This document shows, piece after piece, positions 51,077 through 59,900 of a stretch of 64,000 nucleotides of DNA. The notes beneath the pieces are model-generated. The model was given only the letters and a program-made list of their open reading frames with translations, was not told the origin of the DNA and did not search any database. Origin of the DNA: Kitasatospora gansuensis (GTDB lineage Bacteria; Actinomycetota; Actinomycetes; Streptomycetales; Streptomycetaceae); NCBI RefSeq assembly GCF_014203705.1, contig NZ_JACHJR010000001.1, positions 6,262,001-6,326,000 of the forward strand. Reading direction: 5' to 3'. A program made the translations under genes and the position numbers. The stretch's first letter is position 1. Each line of letters opens with the position of its first letter.

Positions 51077-53362
51077 TCACAGGGTCTTGGCAGGCGCCGG
51101 GGTGGGTGCGGACGCACCGCTCTGCTGGGGGACGCCGGGTGTGCCGGTCGCGGTGGCGTACTGGCCGACCGCCTGGTTGCCGACCACGCTGATGCCGCCC
51201 TGCTGGATGACGCCGTGGTTGAGGATGGACTGCTGCTGCTTGCGGAGGTCGGCGGTGTCCACACCGTGGGCCTCCAGGAACTCCCGGATCGCGGCCAGCG
51301 TGTGCTCGGTGAGGGTGGCGAACGCCCGGTCGGAATCGACCCGTTGGAAGTAGTTCTGGTAGTGGCCGTCGCTGGCGTGCTCGCGGATGCTCAGCTGGGC
51401 CCCGTAGTCGAAGGTCGGGTCCTCCTCGATCGCCACCAGTTCGCGCAGCTGCCGACGGCGGCGTCGGCGTCCGAAGGCCGCGTGGTCCAGGGATTCCCTG
51501 GGGGCCCGGAAGAGTGCCCGGCCGGTCTGCTCCAGCGCGGCGAGGCGAAGGACCCCGAGCCGGCCGGTGGTGAGGGTGCCGGGCAGCTGGTCGATCGCGT
51601 GGTAGTCGGCCTGCACCGGCGCGAGGATGCGCAGTTCGGCCTGGATGTGCAGGGTCTTCCCGTTGGTGGACATGTGCAGGAACATGCTCGGCACCACGTC
51701 GTCGCCCCAGAGCGGAAGATGGGCGCCCAGATAGTGCCGGACCACACCGTCGGGGTTGAGCGCGATCCGCCGGACCTGCTCCGGCGTCAGTTCCACGGCC
51801 GGGGAGAGCCGGTCCTCGGCGAGGATGTCGCTGTCCCCCACGAGGGCCGCGCCGTTGGCGAAGACCCGGTCCTTCAGGATCAGGTCGGAGAGGTCGGCGT
51901 CGTGGCCCGCCGGTCGGTCGGTGCTGTGCCGGGCGGAGGTGTCGCGCAGGCGCCGTCGGACTTCGGTCAGCACGTCCCAGACGTCGAATTCGGACACCGG
52001 GCCCGCACTGTGGCCCAGGACGACCGGTGGCAACAGCGGCACCGCGAGCTTCCAGTCCTTGTGGGAACCGGCGAAACCGATGAACGGGTTGAAGCCGCTG
52101 TACACGGTGAGGTTGCCCCGCTGTGCCTGGGCGATGGTGCGAAGCCGCTCCGGCACCCAGTTCGGGCCGGCCGGTGAGACCGGGGCGTCGGAGCGGAACA
52201 CCTCGCGGCGGAGCTGTCCGCGTAGCCGGGCGTCGACCTCCAGAGCGTGACGAACCGTCAGCAGGTAGGCCGCCACCAGCGCGAGCAGGGTGAGCGCGAC
52301 GGCCGGGACGGCGTACAGGTAACTGCCGAGCAGCCAGGACCAGAGGCCCGGGGGAGAGAGCGCGGTCAGGCCGACGGCCAGCGCGAACCACAGGCCGACG
52401 AGCGTCGTCGCGGCGCCGATCAGCCGGCCCGGCACGCCTGGTGCGGTGGCCTGGCTGCGGCCGCGGGCCGCCTGGTCGCCGCGGCCGTCGCGGGCAGCCA
52501 GGGCGAGCAGTCGGAGCCCGATCCAGGCGGGCAGCAGCCAGAGCGGCGCGGCCAGCAGCAGTACGCCGAACACGGCGGCGAGTGCCAGGTCGCGGCGCCG
52601 GCGCAGGGCGCGGGCCGCCAGGCTGTGCCGGGCCACCGGGACCAGGTCGAGGCCCGGTGAGGTGGCGACGGCACCGAACTCGTCGGCGACCAGGTGCTCG
52701 ACCACCAGACGGGCGAACGCCGGATCGGTGTAGGCAGCCGCACTGAGGTACCTGGTCACATCGCCCGGCACGCTGCCCAGCGGGGTGGAGTTCGGTCGCT
52801 GGTACTCGGCCATGACGGTGCTCCGATCACGCTTGCGGGCGGGGCGCCGGGGGGCCGTCGGGGCGCCCTCCGGCCGGGTTGCCAGGGAGAGCAGGGCGAG
52901 GGCGAGCAGCAGGCCGACGAACTGGCCGAAGACCATGCCGGCGGTCACCGGATCCCCGAACATCCCGCCGATCACGAGACTGCTCCACCGGTCGCTCAGC
53001 CAGAGCATGACGAGGATCGGAAGGGCGGACAGGAAGCCCGCCAGGCCGCCGCTGCCGACGCACCCGACCAGGAGGGCGGGGACCCCTTGGCGCAGCGGTA
53101 CGAACCGGGGAACCGTCAGGAGCAGGGTGGCCAGCAGGACCAGGGTGCTGGTCAGTTGGCTCCACGCCCAGGCCATGTCGCCGGTCGAGGTCCACCAGTT
53201 CGCCGCCTGGAGCTGACTCCACAGCAGGTCGAGCGCGAAGTTCTGCGACAAGTCCCGACGGAGCAACTCCTGGACCCACGGGCTGCCCAGCACGACCAGT
53301 GCCAGGCAGACCGCCAGCAGTCGACGTCGGGCCAACTGCGTTACGCTGCGCCCCAGTTCCAT
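51077..53362 (-). CDS. Large membrane protein of unknown function with C-terminal Gly/Asn/Gln motif
   Basis: A 761-residue protein. It has about four membrane segments in residues 12-165, a soluble stretch to about 250, then two to four more segments (about 255-370). A cytoplasmic region of about 390 residues follows. It contains NLTVYSGFNPFIGFAG, seen in my memory in other uncharacterised actinobacterial membrane proteins. A helical stretch, FATLTEHTLAAIREFLEAHG, precedes the 24-residue motif at residues 715-738 (NHGVIQQGG, then SVVGNQAVGQYA). The last 20 residues are Ala/Pro/Thr-rich. It is the first gene of a two-gene operon with the small motif protein. Function not known; the motif suggests that the two products assemble together. 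Confidence 0.75.
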   Translation of the reverse strand: MELGRSVTQLARRRLLAVCLALVVLGSPWVQELLRRDLSQNFALDLLWSQLQAANWWTSTGDMAWAWSQLTSTLVLLATLLLTVPRFVPLRQGVPALLVGCVGSGGLAGFLSALPILVMLWLSDRWSSLVIGGMFGDPVTAGMVFGQFVGLLLALALLSLATRPEGAPTAPRRPARKRDRSTVMAEYQRPNSTPLGSVPGDVTRYLSAAAYTDPAFARLVVEHLVADEFGAVATSPGLDLVPVARHSLAARALRRRRDLALAAVFGVLLLAAPLWLLPAWIGLRLLALAARDGRGDQAARGRSQATAPGVPGRLIGAATTLVGLWFALAVGLTALSPPGLWSWLLGSYLYAVPAVALTLLALVAAYLLTVRHALEVDARLRGQLRREVFRSDAPVSPAGPNWVPERLRTIAQAQRGNLTVYSGFNPFIGFAGSHKDWKLAVPLLPPVVLGHSAGPVSEFDVWDVLTEVRRRLRDTSARHSTDRPAGHDADLSDLILKDRVFANGAALVGDSDILAEDRLSPAVELTPEQVRRIALNPDGVVRHYLGAHLPLWGDDVVPSMFLHMSTNGKTLHIQAELRILAPVQADYHAIDQLPGTLTTGRLGVLRLAALEQTGRALFRAPRESLDHAAFGRRRRRRQLRELVAIEEDPTFDYGAQLSIREHASDGHYQNYFQRVDSDRAFATLTEHTLAAIREFLEAHGVDTADLRKQQQSILNHGVIQQGGISVVGNQAVGQYATATGTPGVPQQSGASAPTPAPAKTL
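51149..51220 (-). other. Shared motif, copy 1 (C-terminus of the membrane protein)
   Basis: This is the region encoding residues 715-738 of the large membrane protein. Its pattern, HGV-x-Q then GG and VGNQA-x-GQ, is compatible with an amyloid-type beta-arch motif like those shared by bacterial signalling pairs. Confidence 0.8.
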
Positions 53363-53435
53363 CGCACCCCCCAGCGCGTCCGGTGCCGAGCACCCTACGC
53401 CGCCAGGGGGTCGCTGTCAGGCATATGACGGAGGA

Positions 53436-54290
53436 TCAGGGCTTGCGGGCGACCCCGGCCCAGATGCCGGTGGTGGCGTCGGTGTCGGCCGGCGGCTGGT
53501 CCGGGTGCCAGGTGGGGGCGGTGACCAGGCCGGGTTCGAGCAGCTCGAGACCGTCGAAGAAGCGCAGCACCTCGGCCTTGGGGCGCATGCTGAGCTGGGC
53601 GGTCGCGCTCTTGTAGATGGCGGGGCCCTTGGCGGCCGCCTCGGGGGTGGAGAAGTCGCCGGTGCCGTGCGAGATGGCCAGGAAGCTGCCGGAGGGGAGC
53701 GCGTCGACCAGGGTGCGGACGATGCCCCACGGGTCGTCGGCGTCGTCGATGAAGTGCAGCACGGCGAAGAGCAGCAGCGCGACCGGCTCGCCGAGGTCGA
53801 TCACCTTGCGGACCTCGGGGTTGTCCAGGATCGCCTTCGGGTCGCGCAGGTCGGCCTGGACCACCGAGGCGTTGCCGACACCGGCACCGGCCAGCAGCGC
53901 GCGGCTGTGCACCAGCACGATCGGGTCGTTGTCGAGGTAGGCGACCTTGGCGTCGGGTATCACCTGCTGCGCGATCTCGTGGGTGTTGCCCGCGGTCGGG
54001 ATGCCGGTGCCGATGTCCAGGAACTGCCGGATGCCGTACTCGGCGGCCAGTCTGCGGACGGCGCGCTGCAGGAAGGAGCGGTTGGCGAGCGCGCTGATCC
54101 GGACCAGCGGGCTGAGCGAGAGCACCTTCTCGGCGGCCTCCCGGTCGGCCGGGAAGTTGTCCTTGCCGCCCAGGTAGTAGTCGTACATCCGAGCGGGGTG
54201 CGGCACCTCAGGGCGCAGGTCGGTGGGCGGGCGGAGTTCGTCCTGGTCACCCGACATCCAGTCCAGCGAGACGTCCTGATGCTCGGTCAT
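53436..54290 (-). CDS. SAM-dependent methyltransferase, DUF574 family
   Basis: A 284-residue protein with the family start HPARMYDYYLGGKDNFPADR and motif I FLDIGTGIPTAGNTHEIAQ. A later motif is FAVLHFIDDADDP. This family (also called Methyltransf_19) is expanded in actinomycetes; its substrates are mostly unknown. It stands alone between the motif-pair operon and the SoxR-type gene. Confidence 0.92.
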   Translation of the reverse strand: MTEHQDVSLDWMSGDQDELRPPTDLRPEVPHPARMYDYYLGGKDNFPADREAAEKVLSLSPLVRISALANRSFLQRAVRRLAAEYGIRQFLDIGTGIPTAGNTHEIAQQVIPDAKVAYLDNDPIVLVHSRALLAGAGVGNASVVQADLRDPKAILDNPEVRKVIDLGEPVALLLFAVLHFIDDADDPWGIVRTLVDALPSGSFLAISHGTGDFSTPEAAAKGPAIYKSATAQLSMRPKAEVLRFFDGLELLEPGLVTAPTWHPDQPPADTDATTGIWAGVARKP

Positions 54291-54359
54291 GTCTGTTCTC
54301 CCCCGTGGCTGTTCGAGTCGGCCGGGTGCCGTGGTGTGTTCGAAGGCAGCATAGATGGA

Positions 54360-54848
54360 TCAGAGGTCGGTGGTGTGCGGCTCCGGACCTCCGGCCGGAT
54401 CGCGGGTGAGCAGATAGCGGGCGCCGGGTCCGGTGGCCCCGGCGCGGTCGTCCGCGTTGTAGAGCGCGCAGCGCGCGAGGGACAGGCAGCCGCAGCCGAT
54501 GCAGCCGGTGAGCTTGCGTTTGAGCTGCTCCAGCTCGGCGATCTGCTGGTCGATCCTGGACTGCCAGGACTCGGCCACCGCGCTCCACTCCTGGCTGCTC
54601 GGCGCGCGGTCGCCGGGCAGGCGGTCGAGTGCGGTCCCGGCCTCGTCGAGGGAGAGGCCGACCCGCTGCGCGGCCCGGATGAAGGCGACCCGGCGCAGCG
54701 TGGCGCGGGAGTACCGGCGTTGGCCGCCGGCCGTCCGCTCGGACCGCAGCAGCCCGAGCTTCTCGTAGTAGCGCAGCGCGGAGGTGGCCATCCCGCTGCG
54801 CTCGGCGAGCTGGCCGATGGTGAGCAGGTCGTGTCGGGAGAGAGTCAC
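54360..54848 (-). CDS. soxR: SoxR-type MerR regulator with [2Fe-2S] cysteines
   Basis: A 162-residue protein from GTG 54848. An N-terminal MerR helix-turn-helix (LTIGQLAERSGMATSALRYY) and dimer helix are followed by C116, C119, C121 and C127 in CIGCGCLSLARC. This C-x2-C-x-C-x5-C spacing binds the [2Fe-2S] cluster of SoxR, which senses redox-active compounds or superoxide. The gene is divergent from a transketolase pair, with a perfect 20-bp palindrome in between. No good ribosome site precedes the GTG, so the mRNA may have a short or no leader. Confidence 0.92.
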   Translation of the reverse strand: MTLSRHDLLTIGQLAERSGMATSALRYYEKLGLLRSERTAGGQRRYSRATLRRVAFIRAAQRVGLSLDEAGTALDRLPGDRAPSSQEWSAVAESWQSRIDQQIAELEQLKRKLTGCIGCGCLSLARCALYNADDRAGATGPGARYLLTRDPAGGPEPHTTDL

Positions 54849-54868
54849 GGGCAGGAACGATACCGGGC

Positions 54869-54899
54869 TTGACTTGAAGTCGACTTCAAGTTGCACGAT
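54869..54899 (+). promoter_or_regulatory. SoxR-type promoter/operator of the transketolase genes
   Basis: The perfect palindrome ACTTGAAGTCGACTTCAAGT (54872-54891) overlaps TTGACT (54869-54874). That -35 is 19 bases before CACGAT (54894-54899). A palindrome within an over-long 19-base spacer is the hallmark of promoters that MerR/SoxR proteins activate by DNA distortion. The predicted start is within a base or two of the ATG at 54907, so the transcript would be leaderless. Confidence 0.75.
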
Positions 54900-54906
54900 C
54901 TCATCC

Positions 54907-55611
54907 ATGACCACCGCAGCGACCATCCCGCAGCAGTACGGCTTCGACGACCTGGCCTCCCTGATGGCCCTGATGACCGGCGACGAGAAGCACGGCCCCG
55001 CCGCCACCTCCACCCTGGACGCGCTCTGGGTGCTCTACGACCGGGTGCTCCGGGTCGGGCCGGAGAGCTTCACGGCCGCCGACCGGGACCGCTTCCTGCT
55101 CTCCAAGGGCCATGGCCCGATGGCGTACTACGCGGTGCTGGCGGCCAAGGGCTTCCTCGACCCGGCGGTGCTGCCGAGCTTCGGCGGGTACGACTCGCCG
55201 CTCGGCCACCACCCGGACCGGCTGCTGGTGCCCGGGGCCGAGATCGGCTCGGGTTCGCTCGGCCACGGCCTCCCGCTGGCGGTCGGCACCGCGCTCGGAC
55301 TGCGCGCCCAGGGCCTGCTGGACCCGGCGGTCTGGGTGCTGATCGGGGACGCCGAGTTCGACGAGGGCAGCAACCACGAGGCGGTCGCCTTCGCCGGGGC
55401 CTACGGTCTCGACCGGCTGCACACCGTGGTGATCGACAACTCCTCGGCCAGCCTGGGCTGGCAGGGCGGGATCGCGGCCCGGTTCGAGGGCGCGGGCTGG
55501 TCGGCCGTCACGGTGGACGGCCGGGACCACGAGGCGCTGTACCGGGCGTTCACCACGCCGCACGAGGGCCGGCCGCACGTCGTGGTCGCCCAGGTCGAGT
55601 CCAAGTACTGA
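54907..55611 (+). CDS. Transketolase, N-terminal (ThDP-binding) subunit
   Basis: A 234-residue protein from ATG 54907. It corresponds to the pyrophosphate-binding half of transketolase: SKGHGPMAYYAVLAAKG, GSLGHGLPLAVGTALG, and the ThDP/metal motif beginning GDAEFDEGSNHEA and ending in DNS. The usual GDG is GDA here. It needs the next gene for the other half. At 234 residues it is shorter than most stand-alone N-terminal subunits (about 270-290). Confidence 0.88.
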   Translation: MTTAATIPQQYGFDDLASLMALMTGDEKHGPAATSTLDALWVLYDRVLRVGPESFTAADRDRFLLSKGHGPMAYYAVLAAKGFLDPAVLPSFGGYDSPLGHHPDRLLVPGAEIGSGSLGHGLPLAVGTALGLRAQGLLDPAVWVLIGDAEFDEGSNHEAVAFAGAYGLDRLHTVVIDNSSASLGWQGGIAARFEGAGWSAVTVDGRDHEALYRAFTTPHEGRPHVVVAQVESKY

Positions 55612-55631
55612 AGAGGGGGAGTCACCACATC

Positions 55632-56528
55632 ATGGACACCATGCGTGAGCGTTTCGCGACCGTCAGCACCGAACTGCTGGACCAGGACCCGAGGTTGGCC
55701 GTCGTGCTGGCCGACATCGGGACCGACGCCTTCCGGGCCGCCCGGACCGAGCACCCCGACCGGGTGATCAACGTCGGGATCCGCGAGCAGCTGCTGATCG
55801 GCGTGGCCGGCGGCCTGGCGCTGGCCGGGCTGCGGCCGATCGCCCACACCTTCGCCAGCTTCCTGGTGGAACGCCCCTTCGAGCAGGTCAAGTTGGACCT
55901 CGGCCACCAGGGCGTCGGCGCGGTGCTGGTCAGCGCGGCCGGTTCGTACGACTGGCCGGCCGGTGGCCGTACCCACATGGCGCCCGGGGACGTGGCGCTG
56001 CTGGACACCCTGCCCGGCTGGACGGTGCACGTGCCCGGGCACCCGGACGAGGCCGAGCGGCTGCTGCGGCACGCGGTCGCGGACGGCGACGAGAAGGCGT
56101 ACGTCCGGCTGTCGGCGCATCAGAACGCGAACGCTCAGCCGGTCGCGCCGGGAAGGTTCCTGACGATCCGTCAGGGTGGGCGCGGCGTGGTGCTCGCGGT
56201 CGGCCCGATGCTCGACGCCGTGCTGGCGGCCACCGAGGGGCTGGACGTGACGGTGCAGTACGCGGCCACGGTCCGCCCGTTCGACCGCGACGGTCTGCGG
56301 GTGGCCGTCGGGGACGGCCCGGCGAGCGTGGTGCTGGTCGAGCCCTACCTCGCGGGCACCTCGGTCGGCGAGGTCAACGAGGCGCTGAACGACCTGCCGC
56401 ACCGGGTGCTCGGCCTCGGCGTCCCGAAGGAGGAGCACCGGCAGTACGGCTCCATCGCCGAGCACCTGACCGCCTACGGCCTGGACGCGGCCGGGCTGCG
56501 GGAGCGGATCGCCTCGTACCTGTGGTGA
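55632..56528 (+). CDS. Transketolase, C-terminal (pyrimidine-binding) subunit
   Basis: A 298-residue protein from ATG 55632, with GGGGGAG at 55614-55620; ATG 55641 is a nearby alternative. Features are VINVGIREQLLIGVAGGLAL with the cofactor-activating Glu, THMAPGDVALLDTLPGW, and a C-terminal domain (VEPYLAGTSVGEV). With the preceding subunit it should exchange two-carbon units between sugar phosphates. It lies 20 bases after its partner. Confidence 0.9.
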   Translation: MDTMRERFATVSTELLDQDPRLAVVLADIGTDAFRAARTEHPDRVINVGIREQLLIGVAGGLALAGLRPIAHTFASFLVERPFEQVKLDLGHQGVGAVLVSAAGSYDWPAGGRTHMAPGDVALLDTLPGWTVHVPGHPDEAERLLRHAVADGDEKAYVRLSAHQNANAQPVAPGRFLTIRQGGRGVVLAVGPMLDAVLAATEGLDVTVQYAATVRPFDRDGLRVAVGDGPASVVLVEPYLAGTSVGEVNEALNDLPHRVLGLGVPKEEHRQYGSIAEHLTAYGLDAAGLRERIASYLW

Positions 56529-56547
56529 GGCCCGGGCGGGGGCCGGC

Positions 56548-56587
56548 GGGACCGGTGGGCCTCCACGCGGAGGGTGCCACCGGGCCC
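56548..56587. terminator. Bidirectional hairpin between transketolase and toxin-locus genes
   Basis: Arms 56548-56558 and 56577-56587 pair with one mismatch, with an inner 5-bp stem (56560-56564 with 56569-56573). It lies between two convergent units. Confidence 0.65.
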
Positions 56588-56606
56588 AGGGGGCAGCCGA
56601 GAAGGC

Positions 56607-56906
56607 TTACGGCACTCCGAGGATGCCCTCGATCGCTTCCTGCACCTGGGTGGCGATCCGGGTGAGCTGCCGGGACTCTTCCTCGCTCTCGGCGGCCCTT
56701 TCCGTCTGCCACTCCATGAACAGCGGGGCGAACCAGATGAGCTGCACAAGTCGGGAGTCGATCATCTCCCCGGGCTCCGGAATTCGCGAGAGCAGCGACA
56801 CGTAGGCCTCGCCCGCAGCCGGATCGAATTGGCCGGATCGGAGTTTCCCGAGAAAACCCGTCTCGTCGTCCCAAGCTGCGTCCAACAGCTCCAACAGTTC
56901 TTCCAT
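56607..56906 (-). CDS. Putative immunity protein for the RHS toxin
   Basis: A 99-residue acidic, soluble, mostly helical protein starting 3 bases after the stop of the RHS gene. Its ribosome site GGGAG lies within the end of that gene. Size, acidity and position match immunity proteins of polymorphic toxin systems. I do not recognise the family. Base composition is lower in GC than the flanking chromosome, like the toxin-coding end of the RHS gene. Confidence 0.65.
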   Translation of the reverse strand: MEELLELLDAAWDDETGFLGKLRSGQFDPAAGEAYVSLLSRIPEPGEMIDSRLVQLIWFAPLFMEWQTERAAESEEESRQLTRIATQVQEAIEGILGVP

Positions 56907-56909
56907 CAG

Positions 56910-59900
56910 TCAAGCTCCCGGCCAGTGTCCGACAATTGCATCCGCTGGAATGTGCTGCCAGGCTAGCACTTCGGAGTCCTTGCGGGCGTAGGCGCTGTGT
57001 CGCCTGCTGGATGGGAAGGGGCCATCAGAAATGTCCACATATCGATAGGGCATCCGGCGCAGGTCGATGGCGACCACCCCGTGGCCTTGGTCGTACTTGT
57101 CGAAGGCTATGTCGGGATTCTTGGTCATGGATATCCAGGGCGACCGTTTCTTTCCGGCGACATGCGATAGTGGCCTCACTCCCGCATTGTTGGGGTCGCG
57201 GGCTGTCAATCCGTTCGCGGGGTTGTCATGAGGGGAAAGTGCCCGGTAGACGATATGTCCGTGGGGATCGGGCCCAGTGGGACGACCGGGGTGCGGGGAG
57301 AGCCCTAGGGGGTCGGTCCAGGTATGCGGGTTGTGGATGTACGTGTCGGGATTGGGGTCAGGGGTGAGCCCGAGGGGATCCGGGGTGGTGTAGCGGCCGG
57401 TCTCGGGGTCGTAGTAGCGATTGACGTTGTAGTGCAGGCGGGTTTCCGGGTCGAAGTACTGGCCGGGAAAGCGCAGAGGTGTATAGGTGCTGCTGTCGCT
57501 GGGCCAGGTGGTGTGCCCCCACAGGGTGGGTGTGGACCGCCAGGCGATGGTTCCGGTGGCCGGATCGACGAGTTCGGTCGGTGTGCCGACCAGGTCGGTG
57601 ACGATGGCGAAGAAGCGTCGGTCGACCTGCTCCTGCGAGCCACTGTCGGACGCCGCGGTGGTGATGGTCTCGGTCTGGGTGAGCGGGTGGAGCTCGTGGT
57701 AGTCCCAGGTCAGTGTGTGTGGTCCCGGCAGATAGGGGGCCCTGGTGGTCTGCTCGACGAGGGCGGGGCCATCCCAGGTGAACTCGGTCTGCTCCTCGAC
57801 CGTGCTGCCGTCGACGGCCAGGCGCTGCTTGGCGATTCGCCGACCGAAGGGGTCGTAGCGGTAACGCCAACGGGTGCCGTCGGGGGTGCTGACCTCGGTG
57901 AGATGGTCCTCGGCGTCCCAGCTGTAGCGCCAGGTATCGGGCTTCTTGGACAGCCGGGTGACCTGGCGCAGGGTGGTCCGGCCTGCGGCGTCGTACTCGT
58001 AGCGAACCCGGCCCGCTGTGCTCAGCTGACTGCCGACGTACTGGCGGGCGCCGAGTGCCGCCTTGGTGGCGCCGGTGGCAGGCCAGTCGGCGCTGGTGAT
58101 ATTTCCGGCCAGGTCGTAGGCGTAACTCTCGGACCAGGTGGTGGCATGAACGGCCGTGACCTGTCCTGAGCTGTCGAGGTCGAAGGTCCGGCGGCCGCTG
58201 AGCTGGTCGTCGACCGTCGTGAGGCTCCCGTCGGCTGCATAGGCGAACGCGCGGCGCTGCAGCACCTCCTGACGGTGGGTCTCCAGCGCTTGCCCGGTTA
58301 GCTGGTGACGGCTGTCCCAGGAGTTGTTGAGGGTGAGGCGGCCGGCGATGGTCCGCCGGTGCTCGCGTCCCGCTGCGTCAAAGGCGAAGTCGAGGGTCCC
58401 CCCGGGAGTTGCGAGGGTGATCGGGTGCCCGGCCGCGTCATATGTCCGGGCACTGGTGTGGCCGGCCGGGGTGGTGCGCAGGGTCCGGCGGCCGAGCGCG
58501 TCGCGGGAGTGGGCGATGGTGCGACCGTTGACGCTCTCGGTGAGCAGGTTGCCGAGCGGGTCGAAGGTGCGGATGACATCGGCATCGGGGTTTGAGGCCC
58601 GGACGAGTCGGTCGGCGTCGTCATAGGCGAAGGTGGTCACAAGTCCGGCCGCATCCTTGACGACGGTGCGGCCCATGAGGTCGTGACGGTAGTTGGTTCG
58701 TTGCCCGAGCGGGTCGATGTGCGACACGAGTTGCCCGGCGGCGTCGAGCTCGTAGGTGAGAGTGCGGCCGTGGAAGTCGGTCTCTGTGACGACGCGTCCG
58801 GCGGCGTCATAGGTGTAGGTCCACTGTTGGCCGAGGGCATTGGTGACCATGGTCAGCCGCATGTCGGCGTCGTGGCTGAAGGCGAGCCGGGCACCGTCCG
58901 GACCGGTGCGGCCGGCCAGGGTCTCGAAGTGCGTGTACTCGTACGAACTGACCCGGCCGAGCTGGTCGGTGTGGGTCAGCGCGTTGCCCTCACCGTCGTA
59001 CGTCCACGACTCGCTGGTCCCGTCGGGAGCAGTGCGTCCGGCAGGGCGGCCCTCGATTGTCCAGGTCATCCCCGTCACCGCGCCGAGTGGATCGGTCACG
59101 GCCGCGCAGCGTCCGAAGGCGTCGCGCTGGTAGCGAGTGGTCGCCCCGTTCGGGTCGGTCATCTCCAGCGCGAGCCCGGCCGGGTCGCAGCGCACCAGGG
59201 TGGTGTTCCCCAACGGATCGGTGGCTGCGGCCAAGTGGCCGTTGTCGTCGTAGCCGAAGATGGTCACAGCACCGGTGGGATCGGTGATGGAGGTCCGGAG
59301 CCCGTCCTCGTTGTAGGTCTGCTGCCAGGTGAGGCCGCCTGGTTCGGTGATGAGTGTGGGGAGCGAGAGTTCGCCGAGGTAGCCGATCGTGGTCTGCAGG
59401 CCGTCCGGCCGGGTGACGGTGACGAGGTCGCCTGCGCCGTCGTACTCGTAGGTGGTGGTGCGGCCGAGGGGGTCGGTCTGGGTGAGGAGGCGGTCGTAGT
59501 CGTCGCGTTCGAAGTGGGTGGTGTTGCCCAGTGGGTCGGTCTGGGTGGTGATCTGGGCGTGTTCGTTGACGTGGTACGTGGTGGTGTGGCCAAGGGCGTT
59601 GGTCTCGGTGTGGACCTTGAGGCCGGTGGTGGGGTCGGGGTCGCCGTAGGTGAAGCGGAAGCGCAGGGTGCCGTCGGCGCCGCCCTCGTCGATGACGCGG
59701 TCGTGGGCGTCGTAGGTGTAGAGGTACTGGGAGTTGTTGCGGTCGGTCCAGGAGGTGAGGCGGCCGGTGGTGTCGTTGGTGAAGCGCATCGGCTTGCCGG
59801 ACGAGTTGTAGACCGAGGTGAGGTGGCCGTCGGTGTAGCCGTAGCGCATCAGCAGGGCGTCGTGGCCGTCCTGGCCGGCGCCGGCCAGGCGCAGGGCGGT

